From assembly GCA_022414725.1 (NCBI GenBank), contig CM039465.1, forward strand, positions 41,728,131 to 41,792,130: a stretch of 64,000 bases of DNA. The letters run 5' to 3'. The position numbers and the translations under genes were made by a program. Source of the stretch: Microglena sp. YARC. Lineage: Eukaryota > Chlorophyta > Chlorophyceae > Chlamydomonadales > Chlamydomonadaceae. Below, piece after piece: positions 35,701 through 47,700 of this stretch. Below the pieces are notes generated by a model. That model was not told the origin of the DNA and searched no databases. It saw only the letters and a program-made list of their open reading frames with translations. The first letter of the stretch is position 1. The number at the start of each line of letters is the position of its first letter.

Positions 35701-36064
35701 TGACCTTGACCTTGAAACCCGTGGTTTTTACTCTACTAGTGTACCCGTGTTTTTACACGTAAACCCGGCGACGATTTCCCACCCCTATGGCGCACTGACG
35801 CCGCATCTGTCCGGATGACTCATCATCATCTGGCCCACTGATGCCCTGGTTACAAGGGTTTGTTCTACATATGCCCCCTCCCATTGGCTCTATCTCCTCA
35901 CACTTTTATTTACCCGTCAGAATATCACGTTACCCGGCAAAATCACTGTGTACAAAAAAAGTCCTCCCCTCTACGTGCCAGAAATCTGTGCAAGGTAACA
36001 ATTGCCCCCAAAAACCCAATACATCATATCTCCCACATCACTGCGAATTTTAGGACCCAATTTG

Positions 36065-36720
36065 GCCTATTACATTACATTACATTACATTACATGTTAA
36101 AGTCTACTTGACACCGCGAGGGTGTATGAGACTCTGTGCTTTAAACAAAAAGAAAAAGCACCCACAAAGCAAAAAAAAAAACCCCATTACATCAGGGGTG
36201 TGTCGAGGACAAACAAACCAAAACTCCCAACCACCGTTTTCGTGGCGTAGGTATTAAACCCCTTAGAGCAGGACCCAGATCTCAACCACTTACAGTGGCG
36301 GAGGTAAGAAGCTAACAAATGAGAAGTCTCAAGAAGAAAAAAAAGGGATAATAAATTACGGTGCCACTAAGCAGTCCAGGGCTTCCTGTCTTGCTCTTCT
36401 ACAAGTAGAAAGATAGTCGGCTAGTTGCTCCAAAAAGACTTAGTGCCATTTCCATTCATATAAGGTTCTGAATGTGGAATCGCAGAATTCCACATTCCAT
36501 ACGGTAAGTCGGTATCCTCATGGACATGCCTATAAATATCTGTAAACAGATTCTGGTAGCGGAGGCGAATATCATTATAAAAAGGGCACTCAAACATATG
36601 CATTTCATCCTCAGTTTTTTGGAACCCACACATTTGACAGTGTCTCATTGAGCGAGGGATGTGTGCTCTATCCACCACCCTCATTCTTTCTGTGTTCAGC
36701 CAATGGAAACCCATTCTAAA
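36065..36720 (-). mobile_element. 5'-truncated LINE with (TGTAA)n tail
   Basis: On the minus strand the frame 36714-36421 encodes MGFHWLNTERMRVVDRAHIP, then RHCQMCGFQKTEDEMHMFEC and PFYNDIRLRY: the CxxC...ED.MH.FECP.Y zinc-binding tail of non-LTR polyproteins. A non-coding 3' region follows and ends in about five TGTAA units (36069-36094). The same 3' region is at 42668-42962. Confidence 0.7.
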
Positions 36721-36914
36721 CTGTGCTATAGAACGAATCTGAGCCTATGTCAAAGATATAGCTTCCCTCTAACTGCCTGCCAAATTTGAGAGCCTACTAC
36801 CTGCCACCCCCCCCTAACGCCCTCTAACTGGCCCAGGCCAAAAAGGGGAAAAACTTGTATAACTCGAAACGCTAAATTTGCCCCTCAAACCGTTGCTGGG
36901 AGCCAAAGAAAAGG

Positions 36915-37090
36915 CATTCGGTTGGTTCCAGTGCAAGACATTTTTGTACACTGGAACCAACCAAATTGGCGGTTGGCACTAGAGTCTCTTCAATCCCCCT
37001 TGCGTATCCAGACCAGTTTTCTGGCATAGTAATGACAATGCTAACATCATCTGCGGCAGCCAACCAACCGACCAAAACCAACCAAACATC
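36915..37090 (+). repeat. hairpin followed by a displaced piece of exon 6
   Basis: 'ttggttccagtgcaagacat' faces 'gtacactggaaccaacca' (36918-36963). Next, 'cttgcgtatccagaccagtt', 'ttctggcatag' and 'atgctaacatcatctgcggc' plus 'agccaaccaacc' (37000-37068) copy the exon 6 repeat unit of 30645-30710 and 30985-31055, about 6 kb away. Confidence 0.75.
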
Positions 37091-37344
37091 AAGGACGAAA
37101 AAGAGAGTTGTTGGAGGGTTGTTGATTTTTAAAGCAGTATTGAACGTTTTCTGAAAACGTAATGAAAAATGCATGTATGTAAATTCGACTTTTTTTAAGA
37201 AAGTTTGATGCAAGAAAAAATGAGGCAATCAGGTGTCTGGTTTTGATTTTACGGAATTTGTTCAAGGTATTGCATGTTCGCCCAGCCAGACGTGAACGGT
37301 ATATCCCGTCCTGCTGAAACGGCTTTTGGCCAGCGGCAGGTGCG

Positions 37345-37460
37345 TGGCTTGCCACTGCCCCCCGCCCGGTGGCCCCCGCCCCCGCCCCGCCCCGCCCCAG
37401 CCCCGCCCCCGGCCCCGGCCCGCCCCGCCCCCGCCCGTGCCCACCGCCCTGCCCCACGCA
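37345..37460. repeat. GC-rich CCCCGCCC tract
   Basis: C/G-only sequence with repeated CCCCGCC and CCGGCCC. Both strands are open by composition only. G-quadruplex potential on the minus strand. Confidence 0.8.
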
Positions 37461-37499
37461 ACGCCTGAGGGGTCCGTGGGCTAATGATATAAGTGCCGA

Positions 37500-38930
37500 G
37501 GGAATGTTCGTCCATTGTGATGCTTACAGGTTTCGCCTCCAATTTTTGACGACAATTCTGCTCCCAAACCTATGTTTGCGCACATGTTTAAGTGGTTCAA
37601 ATTTGAAATGTTAGCTTCAAAACACCCTGAAAATCAAATTGTTAACCGTTAATTGTAGCTATTTGGCCCAACCTGAGCTCCTTTTCATGAATTGCGATGC
37701 TCATATGTGCTCTGGTCAGAGAATTTGTCCGGGTATAAATAAGTCTTATAATTCATCAAAATATAGAATGTTCAACTTTTTTTATGTTTTCATAAAACCT
37801 GAAAAATTGGTTTGTGTCACACGGACGGACAACGAACGAACGAACGGACAATTTAATGGGGGCTAATCCCTCTTCAAATAAAAGGGCCCTGAGGGCGCGT
37901 CCCGAATGAAAAATGTTTGAAATAATCATGAATTTAATTAAGAATTTAAATTCGGATTTATTGCATAATTGTATTTATTATAATTGTATAAATGTTTAAT
38001 TAACTAAATGAATTGAATTAATTCATTAATAACACGATTAAAATGAATAAATAAATTATTTGAAGTTCCCCCCCCATTTGGTTATTTGGTACTGTTAATT
38101 AATTGCAATTCATCAATTAAATTATATTTAATTAAAACTTTACTTTAAAATCAATTAATAAATATGTATTAACTCATGAATTCATAATTGCATATGGTTT
38201 TAATTAATTTGATAGAATCAATATTGAATTGTTTGACTTGATTGAAAGCATTTAATGATTTGAGTTGTTTTTATTTGAATTGAATTCATATATTTGATTT
38301 TAACTGAATTGAGATGATTGTGCTTTGTTTACTGTGAAGAGTAACGACAATTGACATTTTGTAGGGTTGTTAAATTTGAAAGTGGTATTAAAGGTGCCTA
38401 GACTGTCTTGTAGATGCCGCTTTATTTGCAAGCATCTGATGCACACAAATGTAACCAATCAGAGGAATGGTTGATTTGGGAATTTGTTCAGTCAGCCGCA
38501 TACAAGCTTGATGTGGCTGCATTCCCCACATTTATGCAATTTAATGGGGACCCCCAGGAACACAAGCCGCTTGTTACCTAATACGATATCGTATTACGTG
38601 ATCGCAGTGGATAATGCGGTCTGAAAATGTGTTTTGCCAAGGGTGTAGAGTCGGCTGGGCTACCTGGCGTGCGTAGGATTGAACACAGAGTCTCGACAGC
38701 TTGGACACGTAGCATCTCAATTTGGTCAACCGGTGCATTCAAACCAATAAGCAACCAAATCCTAAACACATTAAGTCACGGGCAGACACGGGGCAAATAG
38801 TCGAGAAATTGTTGATTGAGCAGAATGCGAGAAAGTGAGAGGAGGAAGGCTGGAGTTCAAAAGTAGTGGAAGTAAGTAGGTACTAATAGCAGAATAAGCT
38901 ACAAAACATTTGACAACTTAGGAGCACGCA
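37500..38930 (+). repeat. 1.4-kb dispersed repeat R, copy one
   Basis: Shares with 42370-44082: 'cattgtgatgctt', 'gacgacaa', 'ggcgcgtcccgaatgaaaa', an AT-rich middle, 'catacaagcttgatgtggct', 'gtgcgtaggattgaacaca' and 'gcagaatgcgagaaagtgag'. No protein is recognisable; type unknown. Confidence 0.8.
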
Positions 38931-38999
38931 CATACACAAACAACTAGCTAGTCCATGCACTGCCACACAGCACTACGCAGGCACATTCTCACACATCTG

Positions 39000-40915
39000 G
39001 CGTATCCATGCGCTGCGACACAGGGGCACTGTGCACGCACATACCACACATAGCTGGCCTATACATGCGTTACCACACAGCACTTTGCATGGACATAACA
39101 CATGTGGCTACCTAGCACTGCCACACAAGCACTGCGCACGCACATACACACACATAGCTGGCTATCCATGCACTGCCACACAAGCACTGTGCACGCACAT
39201 ACACCACACATCTGGCTAACCATGCACACATTACCACACGAAAACACAAACACATTCAGCCACTCAAGCATGCACACACAAAACAACTGGCTACACATAC
39301 ATTGTCGCACAGCCATGTGCTACTACAAACAAACACATCTGGCTATCCATGCACTACACGACAACCCCATGCAAGCACGAACACTCAAATTACGCACGCA
39401 TACACGCACAATACAAATTGTTATCCATGCACTGCCACACAGCACTGTGCACGCGCATACACACACATAGCTGGCTATCCATGCACTGCCACACAGCACT
39501 GTGCACGCACATACACACACATCTGGCTAACCATGCACTACATTACCACACGAAAACACAAACACATTCAGCACTCAAGCATGCACACACAAAACAACTG
39601 GCTACACATACATTGTCGCACAGCTATGTGCTACTACAAACAAACACATCTGGCTATCCATGCACTACACGACAACCCCATGCAAACACGAAACACTCAA
39701 ATACGCACGCATACACGCACAATACAAATTGTTATCCATGCACTGCCACACAGCATTGTGCACGCGCATACACACACATCTGCTATCCATGCACTTCCAC
39801 ACAAGCACTGCGAAAGGACATACACACACATCCAGCTACCTAGGACTGCCACACAGCACTGCACACGCACATACACACACATAGCTGGCTATACAGGCAC
39901 TTCCACACAACATTGTGCAAGCACATACACACACATCTGGCTACCCTGCACTGCCACGCAGCACTGTGAACACACATACACACACATATGGCTATCCATG
40001 CATTGCCACACAGCACTGTGCATGCACAAACACACTCATGAGGCAATCCATGGACTGCCACACAGCACTGCACACGCACATACACACACATCTGGTTATC
40101 CATGCACTTCCACACAGCACTGTGCACGCACATGCACACACATCTGGCTATCCATGCACTGCAACACAGCACTGTGCATGCACATACGCACACATCTGGC
40201 TATCCAAGCACTGCCACACAGCACTGTGATGCACATACACACACATCTGGCTATCCATGCACTGCCACACAGCACTGTGCATGCACATACACACACATCT
40301 GGCTATTCTGGCACTTCCACACAGCACATTGCACGCAAATTCACGCACATATGCTATCATGCACTACAAGACAACCCCATGCAAACACAAACACACTCAA
40401 ATACACACACATGCACACACACAACAATTGGCTATCCATGCACTGCCACACAGCACTGTGCACGCACATGCGCAAACATCTGGCTATCCAAGCACTACAA
40501 GACAACCCCATGCACACACAAACACACACCGACACTCACGCATGGAAACACACAAATGAACAACTGGCTGCACATGCACTGCCACACAGCATTGTTCATA
40601 CCATATACACACACCTGGCCATCCATGCACTACAAGACAACCCCAGGCACATGCACACACAAGTGGCTACACATGCACTGCCACAAAGATCTGTTTCCGT
40701 ACATAGATACAGATACCTGGCCATTTATGCACTACAAGACAATCCCATCGACACACAAAACCCAATCAGACACCCACCCTTACACACACCAGGCCATCCA
40801 TGCACTACAAGACAACCCCATGCAAACATTCACACATACCCAAACACTTACACACGCACACACAAGGGCTACGCATGCACTGCCACCCGAAGAAGGATCC
40901 CATCTGTCTTCCTTT
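39000..40915. repeat. ~52-base satellite 'ccatgcactgccacacagca'
   Basis: Over 30 imperfect units with 'catccatgcactgccacac', 'agcactgtgcacgcacatac' and 'acacacatctggctat'. The 556-codon His/Thr-rich frame across it is a repeat artefact. Confidence 0.95.
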
Positions 40916-40924
40916 CCATTTAGA

Positions 40925-41290
40925 CCGCTATGCTGCAACATGCCATACTATACCAATATACCATGCATGTAGGTACACACCATACAATGCTATAATACAC
41001 CATTCCATACCACACCATTCTACCATTGTACAATGCATGTTGGTATAAACCATAACAAACCATGCTATGTTGCACCATGCCATACCATACTAATATACCA
41101 TGCATGTATATACAAACCATACCATGCTATGCTACACCATTGCCATACCACACCATACTACATTGTACAATTCATGCATGCATGGCATGTATAAACCATT
41201 TACATGCCATGCTATGCTTCACCTTGCCATACTACACCAATCAACCGTGCATGTAGGTACAAATCATACCATGCTGTGCTACACCATGAC
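40925..41290. repeat. satellite B 'ccatgctatgctacaccatg', array one
   Basis: Units of about 60 bases contain 'ataccatgcatgtaggta' and 'accatgctatgctacaccat'. A second array is at 44200-44740. Confidence 0.9.
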
Positions 41291-42370
41291 GGCTGGGGAG
41301 TGAGGAAGGGTGTGGGCAATGGGAGCAAAGCCCAGGCCAGGAAAATCTGGGCGGGAGTGGGAGGAAAGGTTGACAGGTCCTGGGGTGGACGCTGGCGTGG
41401 GTATAGGGGCGAGAGGATGGAATATGGGATTGGAGTGTGGGGGGTGTAGAAGTGGGTAGAAGTGGGAAGGAAGTGTCGAGAGGTCCGAACTCGGACGTGG
41501 ACGTGATTTGAGTTCAATGCGGCCTAACCCCTGTGCGATTGGGAGTGCATGTTAGGCATTGAACATGGTGTGGGTGTGGTGGGATACCTGGTGGAGCGGA
41601 AGGGGAGACAGGCGAACGCCGGGATTGTGAATTGAGCGGGATTGGAGCTGATCTGGAAGGAGATTTTAACGGAAGGAGAATTGTCGGAAGCGGCAGCAAG
41701 CAGGCAGAGTGAGGCGAAAATTCGTCGTGATCAGCAGCAAGCACGCAGAGGCAGGCGAAGGAAGACAGGCTAACGTCGGTATTAAGAATTGATCGGATCG
41801 AGAATTGATCGGGATTGAGAATTGATCGGGACTGAGATCGGCGACCAGGTGCAGGTGATGATGATTGCGATGTAGTGGGGGCCGGTGGGGGGCGGTCGAC
41901 AGTCTGCAGTGGCGGACTTGCAGTGTGGCAGCATCGCAGTGGCACGCCAGTGGGACCAAGGCGAATTGTTCAGGACACTGCGTCCTCCGTCGTCGAAGGA
42001 ACGTTCGAAGGGTCCGTTGCGTCGCAGACGCATCTTCAGTAGGTTGGCTGCGTCTCACTTGAATGGCCATGCGTCCCTTCTGCGTCCGATTCCGTCCCAT
42101 TGCTGGCGGCCTCGGAAGTGCCCATGCGAACGTTTGTACCTCCATGGTTTACAGCACGATGGTCGCAAGTGCGTGAGATGGATTTGTATTCGTTTCCCAT
42201 GGAAATTTGTTCATTGTGCAAGTTGCAAGGCTGGAAACATGAACATTACGAGAATTATGAGTACCTTAGTTAATTGGCGTGGCTTGATTTCCAACCTGCC
42301 CACCCCACGCACCGTCCCTGCGGGTGAGTTGTGGGTGAAATCCGTGCTAATAATAGCGGAAGTGCCCTAG
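41290..42370. other. non-repetitive stretch without recognised gene
   Basis: Moderate GC. The longest frames (plus 41885-42370, minus 41666-42145) overlap each other and show no domain, signal peptide or start context I trust. It may be the continuation of repeat R or a decayed element. Confidence 0.45.
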
Positions 42371-44082
42371 GAGAATGATTCGTTCATTGTGATGCTTGCA
42401 TGTTTCGCCTCGATTTTTTGACGACAAATTCCATTCCCAAACCTATGTTGCGCACATGATTGGATGGTACGGATTTGAAATGATGACAATTGTAACCCAA
42501 TAATTGTAGCTTTTGGCCCAAAAAGCACAAACCTTGGCTCCTTTTCTTGAATTTGCGATGCTCATATGTGGTTCTCTGAGAATAATGTTCCGGTATCCAA
42601 TAAGTCTTATAATTGTTATATGTTGTAGAATGTTTCGTTTTTTTGTGATTTGAAGTGAAACCTGCAAAGTAGGTTACATTACATTACATTACATTACATG
42701 TTAAAGTCTACTTGACACCGCGAGGGTGTATGAGACTCTGTGCTTTAAACAAAAAGAAAAAGCACCCACAAAGCAAAAAAACCCTTACATCAGGGGTGTC
42801 GAGGACACACAACCAAACTCCCAACCACCGTTTGGTGGCGTAGGTATTAAACCCCTTAGAGCAGGACCCAGATCTCAACCACTTACAGTGGCGGAGGTAA
42901 GAAGCTAACAAATGAGAAGTCACAAGAAGAAAAAAAAGGGATAATAAATTACGATAGTAAATTAGGTTGTGACACACACACACACACACACGGACACACA
43001 GTTTTGACGGGCTAATCCCTCAATCATAAAGGGCGCCTGGAGGCGCGTCCCGAATGAAAATGTTTTAAATAATCTGTATTTAATTAAAATTTAATTGTAT
43101 AATTTTATTATTGTATAATTGTAAATTAAATAAATAAATTGTATTAATTAATGAATAATAAGATTAAAATGAATTAATCAAATTCTGTTAAATTGTTTGA
43201 TTAATTATAAGTTATTAATTAATTGATTGATTAACTAATTAATTAAATTATATTAATTAATTATCAATTAAAATTTAATTGTATGAATTCAGTTAATTAA
43301 TAAGTAATTAATTAATTAATTAAAATTGATTTAATTAATTTGATAGAATCAAAATTGTGATGTATGGACTTGAATTGAATGCATTTGAATTGAATTCATT
43401 TGAATTCAATATATTTGGATTTTGTTGAATTGAATTGTATTCATTTGAATTCAATATATTTGGATTTTGTTGAATTGAATCGATGGATGTAGCTTCATTT
43501 ACTACGACAATTCACATTTTGTAGGGTTGTTAAATTTGAAGGAGGATTAAACGTGCCTGGACTGTTTTGTAGATGGACTTTATTTGCAAGCAGTTGATGC
43601 ACAGGAAATGTAACCAATTAGAGGTATAGTTGAATTTGTTCGGTCAGCCGCATACAAGCTTGATGTGGCTTCATTCCCCACATTTATGGCAATTCATTCG
43701 GGACCCCCAGGACACAAGCCGCTTGTTGCCTAATACAACATCGTATTACGATTTCGCAGTGTGATTTGCGGTCGGACACGTGTTTTGCCAATGAGGTTGT
43801 AGAGTCGGCTGGGCGTGTCCCTGGCGTGCGTAGGATTGAACACATAATCTAGACAGCCTGGACACGTGGCCTCTGACTTATGGTCAACCGCTAGCATTCA
43901 AACCACTAAGTAACTAAACCCTGAACACATTAGAAGTCACGGGCAGGACATGGGGCAAATAGTCGAGAAATAGTTGATATGCAGAATGCGAGAAAGTGAG
44001 AAAAGGGAGGCTGGGAGTTTCAAAAGTAGTGGAGTAAGTAGGTCCTCATAGCAGAATAAGCTACACAGCATTTGAAAACTGT
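42370..44082 (+). repeat. 1.4-kb dispersed repeat R, copy two, with LINE insertion
   Basis: Collinear with 37500-38930 except for a ~290-base insertion at 42674-42962. Followed after ~120 bases by satellite B, as copy one is followed by the 52-base satellite and then satellite B. Confidence 0.8.
42668..42962 (-). mobile_element. LINE 3' end inserted in repeat R
   Basis: Nearly identical to 36065-36355, including the (TGTAA)n tail on the minus strand. Flanks 'aaagtaggtt' and 'aaattaggtt' look like a target duplication; repeat R copy one has the empty site ('aaattggtttgtgtcac', about 37804). Confidence 0.75.
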
Positions 44083-44199
44083 TGAGAAGGATCATGACCG
44101 CTGCAATGCTGATATCTCTAGACATGCGCACTCCAACTACGAGCCAACTGTTTGGGTGCAGAGTTTGCTGGGATCAGCAGCACAGATGGAGAGAGACAA

Positions 44200-44740
44200 A
44201 CTAATGTACAATGATATACATGTACATGTACAATGATATAAACCATGACATGCCATGCTATGGTGCACCATGCCACGCCAGACCAATATACTATGCAGGT
44301 AGGTACAAACCATACCATGCTATGCTACACCATGCCATAGCACACCATTAGGACATTGTGTCATGCATGCTAGAATACACCATACCATGCCATGCTATAC
44401 TACACCATGCCATAGCACACCCTACTACCATGCTAACATGCATGTAGGTTTAAACCATACCATGCCATGCTACACCATGCCATACCACACCAATATACCT
44501 TTGTATCATGCATGTTGGTATAAACCATAACATGCCATGCTATGCTGCACCATGAGAGACCATACCAATATACCATGCTATGCCACACCATGCTATACCA
44601 CAACATACTACCAAGTTTCCATGCATGTAGGTATAAACCATAACATGCCATGCTACGCTGCACTATGTTATACCATATCAATATACCATGCATGTAGGTA
44701 CAAATCATACCATGCTATTCTACCCCATACCATATGACAC
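44200..44740. repeat. satellite B, array two
   Basis: About nine units of the same family as 40925-41290. Ends at 'catatgacaccattatg', where the TG-rich satellite begins. Confidence 0.9.
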
Positions 44741-47700
44741 CATTATGTGTGGTGCGATGTGGTAGGTTGAGGTGTGTTTTGGTGTGTTTTGGTGTGATTT
44801 GGTGTGTTTTGGTGCGTTGTGTTGTGTGTGCTGTGTTGTGTGAGTTTGCGTTGTGTGTGCGTGATTTGTGTTGTGTGCTGTGTTGTGGCATGTCAATTTG
44901 TGTCGTGAGTCATGGTGGTGTGGTGTGTGAGGTGAGTGGTGTGTGTTTAGTAGTGTAGTGATGTGAGTAGTTGGTTAGTTGTGGTCAGTGGTGTGTGTGT
45001 GAGTGCTCGATTTAGGTATTTGTGCTGTGCTTGTGGTGGTGTCGGTGGAGTGTGATTCTTGGAGTGATTGTGTTGGTGTCGTGTGGTGTGTTAATGTGTG
45101 TTGTGGTGTGTTGTGTGTGTGTGGTTGTGGTTGTGTGTTTGTGGTTTGATTTTGTGTGTGTGTGTGTTGTGTGTGGTTGTTTGTGTGGTGGTGTGGCGTG
45201 ACCTGGTGTGTGGTGTGGATGTGTGTGTATCCTGTGTGGTGTGTTAGGTGTCCTTAGGTTGTGTGTGTATGTGTGGTGTCGATGGTATGTGTGGTGTGTG
45301 TGCGTGCTGCTGGTGCGAGTGTGTTTTTGTGTTGTGTATGATGTGTGCGTTGCTGTGTTGTGTTCGTGTGGTGTGGTGTTGTGTAGCAGTGTGGTGATTG
45401 GTGTGTGTGTGTGGTGTTGTAGGTGTGAGGTGGGTGTGGTGTGTGTGTGTGGTGTGGTGTGTGTGGTGTGTGTGTGTTGTGTGTGGTTGGCGTGTGTTGG
45501 TGGGCTGTTGCGAGGTGTGTGTGGTGTGTGGTCATCAGTAACTCGTTGGTTTGTGTGTGTGTGTGTGGTGTTGTGTGGTGTGTGTGGTGGTATGTTTATG
45601 TGTCGGTGTGTCTGTGTTGGTGTGGTTTATGTATGTGGTGGTGTGTTGGGGTGATGTTGTGGGTTGTGTGAGTGTGTGGTTTTGGTGTGGTGTTGTGTAG
45701 TGTGTGTGTGGTGTGTGTGGTTGTGACTGTGGGTGTGTATATATGTGTGTGTGGAAACATGGCGTCTGGGGTGTGTTGTTTCTGTTTTGTTCTCTTGGTG
45801 TCTGTGATTGTGTTGTGGTGGTGTGTTGTGTGTGTGTGGTTGGGTGTGTTGTGGTGTGTGTGTGGGTGTGTGGTGGGTGTGTGGCGTCCTTGTGGTGGTG
45901 TCGATTTGTCGTGAGTGTAGGTGCGTGTGTCGAGTTGTGGCGTGGCTGTATGTGTGCGTGTGTGATGTGTGGTGTGTGTGTGCGTGTGTGTGTGTTGTGC
46001 TGTGGTTGTGTGGTGTGTGGTGTGTGTGGTGTGTGTGGTGTGTTGGTGTGGTTGGGTGTGTTATGGTTGTGTGTTAGTATGTGTTTGGTGGTGTGTCATG
46101 TTGTGTGTGTGTCGTTGGTTGGTAGCGTTGTGTCTGAATTTGTGGTGTGTGTTGGTGTTGTGTGTGTGGTTATGGTGGTGTGTGTGTAACGTGATCTGTG
46201 TAGGTGTTAGTTGTGGTGTGTAAGGTTGATGTGGAAGTGGTGTGGTTAGTTGTGTGGTGTGAGCGGTGTGTCGTGTTGTGTGTTCGCGATTGTGGTTGTG
46301 TGTGTGGTGTTTGTGTGGATTGTGGTGTGGTTGTTGGTGTGTTGGTGTGGTGTGGTGGGTGTGGTGTGTGATGGTGTGGTGTGTCGTGATGTGTGTTGTG
46401 TGTGCGTAGTGTGGGTGTGGATTTGTGTGTTTTTGTATAGTCAGGTATGTGCGGTAGTAGTTGTGTTGTGTTGTGAGGTGTGGTGTGTGTGGAGTGTTGG
46501 TGTGGTGGGGTGGAGGTGATTTGTGTGTGTGTTTGTGGTATGTGTGGTGTTGTTGTGCGGGTGTCTGTGGTGTGAGTGGTGGAAAAGAGTGGCGTTTGTG
46601 TGGTGTATGTGGTTGGTGTTGTGTTGTGGTTGTGATGTTGGTGTTGGTGTTGTGTGTGTGTGGGGTGTATTATATGGTGTGTTCGTGTGTGTGTTGTGTG
46701 TGATGTGTGGTGGTGTGTGTGGTGTCGTGTGGTGTTGTGGTGAGTATGTGTGGTGTGATCGGTGTGTTGGTGTGTGTATGTGTTAATTAGTGTCTGTGGG
46801 TTGTGTTGTGTGTTGCATGTGTTCGTGGTATGTGGATGTGGTGTGGTGTGGTGTGGTGTGGGGTGGTGAGGTGTGTGTGTAGTTTATTCTGGTGGTGGTG
46901 TGGTGTGCGTGTTGTTTTTGAACTGCGGTGGTCTGTGTGTGGTGTGTGTCGGTGTGTGTTGTGTGGTGTGTTGGTGTGGAGTGGTGTGCGTGTGTGCGTG
47001 TGGTGGTGATGTGAGTTGGTGTGTGTGTTGTGTTGAGGTGTTGGCATGTGTTTTTCTTTTGTGGTCTGGTGTTTAGACCACCTAGTGCGGTAGTGCCGTG
47101 TTGGTGTGTGTGGCGTGGTGTGCTGTTGAGGTGTGTGTGTGTGTGTTTGTGTTTTCTGTTCCGAATGTGGTGTATGTTTGAAGAGATGGTGTGTGTGTGG
47201 TTGATCACATCACTGTGTGTGTGAGTAAAACTGTTGGTGTCGTGGTGTGGTGTTGTGGTTGGCGTTGGTGTGTGTGTATCATAGCCCACTTTGTGTGGAC
47301 TGTGGTGTGGTGTGTTGCGTGTATGTTTTGTGTGTGATTTGTGTGTGTTGGTTGGTGACATGCGTGTGGGTTGTGATATGTGTGGTGTGGTGTGTGGTGA
47401 GTGTTGGTGTTGTGGTTGTGGTGGTGGTGTGGTGGCTGTGCATGGTGGTGTGTGGTGTTGTGGTGTGGTGTGTTGGTGTGGTGTGGTGTAGTGTTCAGTG
47501 TGGGTGTGTGTGTGTGGTGTGCCGTGTCGTGTGTCAGGTGTGTGTGCACCGGAAGTGTGTGTGGTGTTTTGTTGGGTATGTGTTTGTCTCCCCGCTTTCT
47601 ACCGTCTGTGTGTGTGTGTGTGTGTGATGTTGTGTTTGTGGGGGATGTGTTGTGTGTGGTGGTGGTGTGGTGTGGAGTGGCTGTGGTGTTGTGCTGTGGT

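Noticed and set aside
39302..40972. 556-codon His/Thr-rich frame
   Set aside because: It crosses a ~52-base satellite with no start context, splice logic or domain; overlapping frames are equally open.
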